A stretch of 64,000 bases of DNA from Diospyros lotus (taxonomy: Eukaryota; Streptophyta; Magnoliopsida; Ericales; Ebenaceae), in assembly GCF_014633365.1 (NCBI RefSeq), contig NC_068350.1:34897119-34961118 (forward strand), given 5' to 3'. Below, one piece after another: positions 57,401 through 64,000 of the stretch. The first letter of the stretch is position 1, and each line of letters opens with the position of its first letter. The notes beneath the pieces were generated by a model. It saw nothing but the letters and a program-made list of their open reading frames with translations. It was not told the DNA's origin and searched no databases. The position numbers and the translations under genes are program-made.

Positions 57401-60400
57401 TTGGTGTTGCTGATTCAAGGTTAGGGAAGAAATTCCTAGGGTCTTGATCCTCATCGCCTACAATCTCGCCCTGAGGACTAACTTGAGGAGAACCAAAAAA
57501 TGGCTGAGACTCAACAAATGTGACATCTTTGGAGACATAGAACTTTCATGAGGTAGAGTTGTAACATTTGTAGCCTTTTTGGGTGGAAGAATACCCAAGG
57601 AAGACACATCTATGAGCTCTAGAATCAAGTTTGTCTCGATTGGCTTTAGGAATGTGAACAAGACATGCACAACCGACCACTCTAAGAGGTAAAGGGGAAT
57701 GCAAACTCAGATTTGGGAAAAAAGATGCTAGACATTGGAAAGGACTTTGGTTGTTTAGGACCCTAGATGGAACCCTATTAATCACATAAGCTGTTGTTAG
57801 AACAGTTTCCCTCCCAAATTGTTTAGGGACATGGTGATGGTGAAGAAGAGTTCTGGTCACATTGAGGAGATGTCTCATCTTCCGTTCAGTTACTCTATTT
57901 TGTTGTGGAGTATTTATGCAGGAAGATTCATGAACTATCCCCTCTTGTTGAGAAAACTAATGTAAGTGATTATTGAAATAATCCTTTGCATTATCAGTAT
58001 GAAATTTTTGGATGGATATGCCAAATTGAGTGGAAATCATTTTGCAAAAATAGGGCAAGACAGTCCCAATGTTAGCCTTATCTTTTAACAAAAAAATTCA
58101 ACACATGCGAGTGCAGTTATCTATAAGGGAAATAAGCCGTTTTGTCCCAGAATAATTTGGTATCTTGGATGGCCCTCAAACATTAGAATGGACTAAAGAA
58201 AATGGCTTAGATAACGGTTTATTGCTGATTGAATATGACACTCGATGGTGTTTAGCCATTACACACATCACATTGAAAACTATTAGGGTCTAGGGTCTTA
58301 AACAAGGTGGGAAACATGTCTTTTAACAAAACAAATAGGGGATGGCCTACTCTAAAGTGATGGATCCAAATGGTGGAGAGATCTAAAGTTGATTGGGATA
58401 AACAAGCAAGCCTTAATTGTCTCCTTTTAGGACAATCACTCTCCCCTTGTAAGACATATAGTCCATTTTGTTTCTCAACCACAACAATCATCTTCCCTAT
58501 ATCCTTGACCTAAAATTTATACATGTGAGGAGAGAAGAAAACATGATAATTTAGTTCTTTAGTAAGCTGATGAATAGAAATAAGGTTGGTAGCCAAATTA
58601 GGTACATGAAGTACCTGGTTAATAGATAAATTAGGACTAAGATTGACTTAGCCCTAGCTTGTGATGGGAACTGAAGTTCCATCGGCAATGATTATCTGTT
58701 TGGTGGTTTCGAGAGGCTCATATGTTTGAAAAATGTGGAGGTTAGGGGTCATGTGATTAGTGGCTCTTGAATTAAGGATCCATATGTTATTCCTGCCAAT
58801 TTTAGAGGTTGAAAAAGAACCAAAGTTTAGGTAGTTACCTTGTAGTGCAAGAGAACATAATGCTCCATCCTAGATTGTCCTTAGAAAGGATTTCAGCTTG
58901 TTAATCTCCTCTGCATTCAATTGATAAAGATCAGTTCCAGAGGATTTTGTCTTATCAATTACTTCTTCTTGCTCCTTGCTTGTATAAGATAGACCTGGTG
59001 CTTTAAATTTTTGAATCCACCTATCTTGCTCAAAACAATCTCCTTGCCATGAAGCTTGAAGCAGGAATCCCTAGTGTGGCTAGGTTTTTTGCAGTAGGTG
59101 CACCACTGCCCTTCACAACCTGAGTTATTGGTTTGAGCTTCTGACTTCCCCTCTTTAAACCTTGCTCCCTCTTTGTTGCTAGTCATCAAGGTAGAACTTT
59201 CAGGGCTATGCTCATTGAGCATGGAACCTCTTCGATTTTCCTCACTTCTAACAATGGCAAACACTACATTGAGAGTAGGGAGTTTATCTCTACCAAAAAC
59301 CTGAATTCTTACTAGATCAAACTCTGGATTTAGGCCTGTCGGAAATTCAACAATCATATCTCTTTCGAAAATTCGATTGAGGGTGGTAGCATCCGCACTG
59401 CACACCATTTCTATGAGGGCTAGTAGAGCCAATCTTTGTCTTAATCTCAAATATCACTGAGGCATCTTGAACCTTTGGGTAGGTCTAGCTCACCGTTTCC
59501 TAGATCTCCTTTGCGGAACTTAAAAACATGAAATTCTTACTAACTTTAAACTATATTGCATTCTACAACCAAGACATGATGAGAGAGTCCTCAACATCTC
59601 ATGCTATAAAAGTAGGATATGAGTCTTTTGGAGGAGGTGCAGTCAATTGGCTGATCTTCCACAGCCTTTGATAAAGGTCCTGATGAGTTGAGCCCACTGC
59701 AAGTAGTTCCTATCGTCTAGATGGTAGGATTGATGCACACTCGACAAATCTCCAGTTTTGGTGGGCTATTCAACCGAAGTTGATTCTCCAGTTGTCAAGG
59801 TGGGAGCAATTTCTGAAAGTTCTGACATGTTCACCAGATTGATTGGTTGAACAAGAAAGAAGCAATGAAGGCTTAGAGGAAATAGAGGAAAAACTTTGCA
59901 ATGAAGGCACACTAGGGTTCTAGGCGGATCAAGCGAGTATCCTTAGCTCTGATATCACATAGGAAACTAAATAAGCAATGAGTGGAATAATTTCTCACTT
60001 AATCGAAATGTACATAATGGAATCCCCTTATAGAAGAGTAGAGAAATCACATAAAGAAACCTACCTTCTACAATAAATACAACATAAGGAAAGAGTACAT
60101 ATCTACACATAAGGAAAGAAACCTACCTTCTTTGACCACCACAGGCACACATATCACCACACACATATTTCTTTGTGTGCATCAACATATAATAATGAAG
60201 AAATTAAATTATATTTAAAGTGAATAGAAAATGGGAAACCTGTCTGCCTTCAAACCAGGCTCTGTAGGGAACACTAGTGTCTAAGCCCAACTCCTTGGCC
60301 AAACCATTCACCAGCTTGCGAGTCCCTGTTAATGGGATCAATGAGTCTTGATCCCCACTGCAAAAGAGGGCAATAATTGTTCACATAATTTTTGAAATTA

Positions 60401-62434
60401 TTTCTATTAATAATTTGTTTAGGTATTCGTGCTTGCCCACCTGTAAACCAAGACTCTAATTCCAGACTTCACGAGGGAACCCAGTAATCCAATTGTGGGT
60501 ATCTCTAGGCTTTGCACCTCATACCTCTGCACCCTGTTGTACAAGATTGTTTCAGATTGTTAAAGTAAGGGAAAAATGAAAATTTTTCTCATTTGACGTC
60601 TTATTTTGACGACTCGTGAAATTTGACCCATTATCTCTATCCAAAAGAGAATGTTTTTTGGATGAGGATTCTTACTTGCTGCACATGGTCCATTGCTCGA
60701 CTCCAACAAGTCGGGCATGGAAGGCCTTTTGTACATCTTTTCGATTCAAGTAGGAAATAGTTTCATCTATCACACATACATCTATCTTTGTAGCATCCCC
60801 CTGACAATGTATTCAATTTTGATAAATATAGTTGAAGGATGAGTAAGAGAGAAGACCTATTGGTTCGCCCAAGAGGTAAGTAAATGAAATGGGAAAGATA
60901 GCAACAAAAGAAAGACAGAAACACCTAACAAGACATAATGGGTTTATAAAGGATGTGGTAATAAATAGAGTCAATTAGAGGTTTAAAATTTATGTACCGA
61001 GCCATAGGATAAACAAACCATAGATATTTAATTCAAACTTGAAGAAAGTAACATTAAAATGTTGAAATAGATCTAAGTCTCAAATAATTTTTGGGGTGTT
61101 TTAAATAGGTTTTGTATGAGGTGTATTATTTAATTCCTTTTAATATCCCAACAAATCTTTAATTATTTAATGTCTCCCAACACTTTTCTTCAAAAACACA
61201 CAAAAGAGTTGTGTATCCATTCTAAAAAAATAACACTATTTGTTGAAAAGCACCTCAAATGGACTTAGAAAAAATTTTAATATCCCAAATCCACGTCATC
61301 TAGTAATAAAAAACATTGAAAGAATTGTCATTTACTAATGGACCTTTTAATTAATATGATGTAATTATGCAAAACTCAGAAATAGTTGAGGTTTTCCTTT
61401 TTAGAAACTTAGGTCTTATTCTCTTTATTGTTTTCGGATCGTTTTTAGTTTTTAATTTTTTAAAACAGTAAAAACGTGTTTATTTTTATATTTTTGAAAA
61501 CGTATTTTTTAAAATAAGAAAAAAATTTATAAATAAAATTAAAATAATAAAAAATCATTTTGCCTATTTTTATCACAAATATGTTTAAAATTTTTAAAAT
61601 GCAAAAAAGTGTTAACAAAAAGAATGAGTTTTCAGTAATCTCAAAATAGAGATTTAAAACACAAAATTAAAAATAAATTTAAATCTCAACACTTAAAACT
61701 GAAACACAAAAAGAATAACACATTAATTTTCCTCATTATCCGACAAGAATTTCTGGTGATTATGGCCTGAAAAGTACTCCTTACTTACCAGTGGATGAAG
61801 AAGCTGAGATTGGGAATCGTTGGATGACAAGCAGACATCCAATATAACATCGTGGGTGTTGACGAATGTGCTGATCTCTCTTGAAGCTTCGGTCCACACT
61901 CGAGAGCAGGGCGGGCTGAGAGCCCCCCCAGCCTGCTGCTGTATTGTAATCTGCGAGAAGTTGCAGACGCTGTTGCACAGCTCGTACGTCGCATCCGATA
62001 TCAGTCCGTGCGACCACAAGTACTCCGCCCTCGAGTTCAAATCTGTGTTGAATTCCAACAGCGGGTTCCCTATCTGCACTCACAGAAGCGTTTCTTAAAG
62101 TTAAAAATGATCTGGCGGGCCAAACGCTGTACTCAGAGGGACAGTTTTTGTGTTACTCACTGCTATGCCCTTCAGATTGAAAGGTGCTTTGGATCGGATT
62201 ATGAGCTCCGCCAGCTGTGGCACGTAGTGTCCTATCAAGAAATAGAGCTTTCACTGTATAGTTAAATTGTTAATTACCGTCTCATCATCTAACGATTTAA
62301 ATAGTTAGGGCTGGTAGAAGCTGACCATAATTTCTACGTACCCCCATAACTCTCCCCTGTTATAAAGAACTCTCTGTTCTTGTACTCTGGGAATTGGCTG
62401 AACCAGTGCTCGAGAAAGACGAGGCTGTCGCGTG
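54500..62434 (-). CDS. Serine carboxypeptidase-like, second copy (exons 4-10; 5' end off-window)
   Basis: Paralogue of the gene at 26492-29352, peptidase family S10. Minus-strand exons: 62434-62342, 62231-62161, 62073-61789, 60800-60676, 60533-60441, 60357-60240, 54676-54500. Exon lengths equal those of copy 1 except exon 6 (285 against 282, one extra Gly). All splice sites are GT..AG. GESYG, SGDQD and [11 protein letters not shown] keep the catalytic Ser, Asp and His. The frame is open throughout, including the final stop. Intron 9 has grown from 210 bp to about 5.6 kb through a Copia insertion, and intron 3 is entered by another Copia at 62471, so exons 1-3 would lie past the window end. 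Exon 6 differs at about 17 of 94 residues. It may be functional; whether it is expressed or spliced cannot be told. Confidence 0.85.
55309..55458 (-). repeat. 3' LTR (150 bp) of the intron-9 Copia
   Basis: Minus strand begins TGTAGATATG and ends TTTCCTGCA; matches the 5' LTR across its full length. Confidence 0.85.
59946..59957 (-). other. Primer-binding site of the intron-9 Copia
   Basis: Minus strand reads TGATATCAGAGC, one base from the standard initiator-tRNA site, directly adjoining the 5' LTR. Confidence 0.85.
59958..60107 (-). repeat. 5' LTR (150 bp) of the intron-9 Copia
   Basis: Same length as the 3' LTR, starts TGTAGATATG. Its inner end reads CCTATG rather than CCTGCA, a mutated terminus. 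Confidence 0.85.
60108..60239. other. Residual intron-9 sequence
   Basis: Short stretch between the Copia element and exon 9, partly without counterpart in copy 1, ending in the exon 9 donor site. Confidence 0.5.
61430..61700 (-). repeat. AT-rich interspersed element, copy 2
   Basis: Inverse-orientation relative of 52910-53190, located in intron 6 of the second SCPL copy and absent from the equivalent intron of copy 1. Confidence 0.55.
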
Positions 62435-62470
62435 CTACACAAACAGGAAGACACAAAACTAACTGGGATA

Positions 62471-62679
62471 TGAAGAAACCTTCAGAGAAGTCATTGCTTG
62501 AAGAAGAAAAAAACTTCGATGGAGAAGAAAAGAAAAGTCTCATTTAATCTACCAGGTATGTACAAGACCTTCAACTTTTATATTGAGGTCACGAGGAATG
62601 CTAGGAACAGAAAATAAACTAACTGAATAACAGAAATAAAGCAACAAAATTAACAACATCAACTAACTTCTAACTAACA
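62471..62679 (-). repeat. 3' LTR (209 bp) of the intron-3 Copia
   Basis: Minus strand begins TGTTAGTTAG, directly after the pol stop and a short spacer, and ends TTTCTTCA at the point where similarity to SCPL copy 1 resumes. Confidence 0.75.
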
Positions 62680-64000
62680 TGTGGTTGGATACCACCGGGC
62701 GCAAGTTGGAGATTGTCAAGGACAACAAACCCAACTTGGAAATAAGGCAGCAGTGTTGAGCTGAGCTTAGTGGCTTGGTGAAGACATCTCGAGCTATTCA
62801 GAGGAAGAAATGTGCATAGGGGAAATGAAGCCTTGCTTGCACTGATCACGTACAAAATGGCAATCGATATCCAAGTGCTTGGTGCGTTCATGAAACACGA
62901 GATTCTCTATGATGTGAATGGCTGCCTAGTTGTCACAATGGAGTGGAATAAGACTAGATATTGCAATGTTGAATTCCTAAAGCAAATAAGAAATCCAGAG
63001 AAGCTCACAAATTGTCGAGCCCATACACCAATACTCTGCTTTAGCAGAGGAGTGCAAGATAGTAGACTGCTTTTTTTCTTTTTCAAGACACCAGTGCATC
63101 GCCAATCAAAATACAATACCCGGTAAGAGATCTGTGGGAAAAGGCACAAGAGGCCCAATTGGCATCGCTATAGGCCCTGAGAGATAAGACTATTAAAAAT
63201 AGGATAGTATAGGCCTGTAGAGGATGTCTCATGCAGATACTTAACAACTTGAATGTACACTGAGAAATGAAAGGGCTCTACTTTCAGCTCCAGACCAATA
63301 TCGTCACCTACTTGGTAAGCTCTTGTACTTCAATTTGACCAGACCTAATATCAGTTATGCAGTTCAGCACTTGAGTCAGTTCATGAGCAATCCCCGTCAA
63401 CCTCACCTATTAAGATGAAGGAAAGGAAAAGTGGTTTCAAAGAAGAAGGACAATAAGGATATAGATGCAAACTTGTCTTTCTTTGGTGTGTTAGTGGCAA
63501 AACAAAGACATCCAAACACTCGCATGTAAGAATAGTCTGGGGCTCTGTTGTATAGTAATTGATATGGGGATTTCCATTGTAGTATCGATGGGGGCAACTG
63601 GTTGATGATGTTTGTGGCAGTGAGGATACATTATGACCAAAAGTCCTTAAGGACACATGACTGATGTAATAGTGCCCGTGCAATATCAAGGAGATGCATG
63701 TGCTTACTCTCAACAACTCTATTTTGTTATGGAGTGTAAGCATAGGTACGTTGGTGCATGATACAAGAAGCTTTAAACAACTGATTACATGTATGGTTGA
63801 TAAACTCACTGCCATTATTAGTCCAGATAATTTGAACTTTGGATTGAAATTGGGACCACGATAAGGAAATGAATTAGGATTGAATTGGTTTGGGATTTTT
63901 ACTGCATCATAAAGGTCCAAGTAGTCCGTGAAAAATCATCTACAATGGTTAGGAAATACCGTGCCCTGCTTATAGATACAATAGAGTAAGGTCCCTATAC
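62471..64000 (-). mobile_element. Ty1/Copia retrotransposon in SCPL copy 2 intron 3 (partial, runs off window)
   Basis: Minus strand: integrase at 63420-63920 (frames showing [23 protein letters not shown]), RNase H at 62690-63240 (SDANWASC, SLTGYCILIGDALVS, then a stop and frameshift before HSSAKAEY), the end of pol (DVFTKPLSSAQHCCLISKLG), then the 3' LTR 62471-62679. A piece of reverse transcriptase/RNase H coding lies on the plus strand at about 63262-63410, so part of it is inverted, and the segment between integrase and RNase H is much too short. A dead, rearranged element. Its left neighbour at 62466-62470 is GGATA; the other end is off-window. Confidence 0.85.

Larger units (their letters stand above)
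55309..60107 (-). mobile_element. Ty1/Copia retrotransposon in SCPL copy 2 intron 9, decayed
   Basis: Complete structure, 4.8 kb, same strand as the host gene: 5' LTR 59958-60107, primer site, gag from about 59828, zinc knuckle [15 protein letters not shown] near 59085, GAG-pre-integrase near 58260-58490 (RVGHPLF), integrase 57540-57880, reverse transcriptase 56440-57079, YVDD near 56480, RNase H 55783-56241, 3' LTR 55309-55458. Flanks TATAA (55304-55308) and CATAA (60108-60112) give a 5-bp target duplication with one mismatch. Stops and frameshifts break pol, so it cannot move itself. The two 150-bp LTRs differ at about a dozen positions by eye, so the insertion is not recent. Confidence 0.9.
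53297..62470. repeat. Segmental duplication, copy 2
   Basis: Direct-orientation copy of 23990-28503, carrying SCPL exons 4-10 and 3' flank. It is longer because of a SINE (53747-53918) and a Copia element (55309-60107). Alignment to copy 1 stops at 62470, where another Copia LTR begins, so the true end lies beyond the window. Confidence 0.85.

Noticed and set aside
60108..60192. Extending the intron-9 Copia to 60187, where a perfect TATAA repeat of the left flank occurs
   Set aside because: The two LTRs are each 150 bp only if the element ends at 60107. The stretch 60108-60187 has no counterpart in the 3' LTR, and CATAA at 60108 is an acceptable one-mismatch duplication.

Overview
This window is nuclear DNA from a flowering plant, most likely a eudicot. 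It is AT-rich, with spliced genes (GT..AG introns), a CLE signalling-peptide gene, a plant-type serine carboxypeptidase family, and dense LTR retrotransposons, MITEs and microsatellites. I see no operons, tRNA, rRNA or CRISPR. The species cannot be named from the sequence.

Layout. 1-8 kb: AT-rich DNA with an (AT)n cluster (1.3-2.5 kb), a Gypsy-type LTR-like block (3.8-6.4 kb) and a foldback repeat. 8.3-13.1 kb (+): an intact three-exon short-chain dehydrogenase/reductase (SDR) gene. 13-24 kb: mostly gene-free, with several foldback/MITE repeats and one intronless CLE22-like peptide gene (19.2-19.5 kb, -). 26.5-29.35 kb (-): a complete ten-exon serine carboxypeptidase-like gene of the SCPL45 type. 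30-48 kb: a nested retrotransposon cluster. A Gypsy gag on + is split by a Copia element on -. That Copia in turn carries a solo LTR in pol and a hAT-like MITE in its integrase region. Tandemly duplicated Gypsy 5' segments and a second solo LTR flank the stack. 50-52.5 kb (+): a decayed, truncated pseudogene of a HIRAN/SNF2 helicase (HLTF/RAD5 type). 53.3-62.5 kb (-): a second copy of the carboxypeptidase locus, in direct orientation about 29 kb from the first. A Copia element sits in its intron 9, another Copia sits in its intron 3, and a SINE lies 3' of the gene. The right end of the window is inside the intron-3 Copia, so exons 1-3 of this copy are off-window.

How the pieces relate. The four host genes are unrelated in function: a redox enzyme that may be peroxisomal, a secreted signalling peptide, a secreted/vacuolar carboxypeptidase pair, and a dead DNA-repair helicase. 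The clearest biology is structural. A segmental duplication made two carboxypeptidase genes. One stayed compact. The other was inflated by insertions that fell only in introns and flanks, so every visible exon keeps its reading frame and splice sites. Exon coordinates below were derived by hand from reading frame, GT/AG sites and conserved family motifs; no alignment or search was run.
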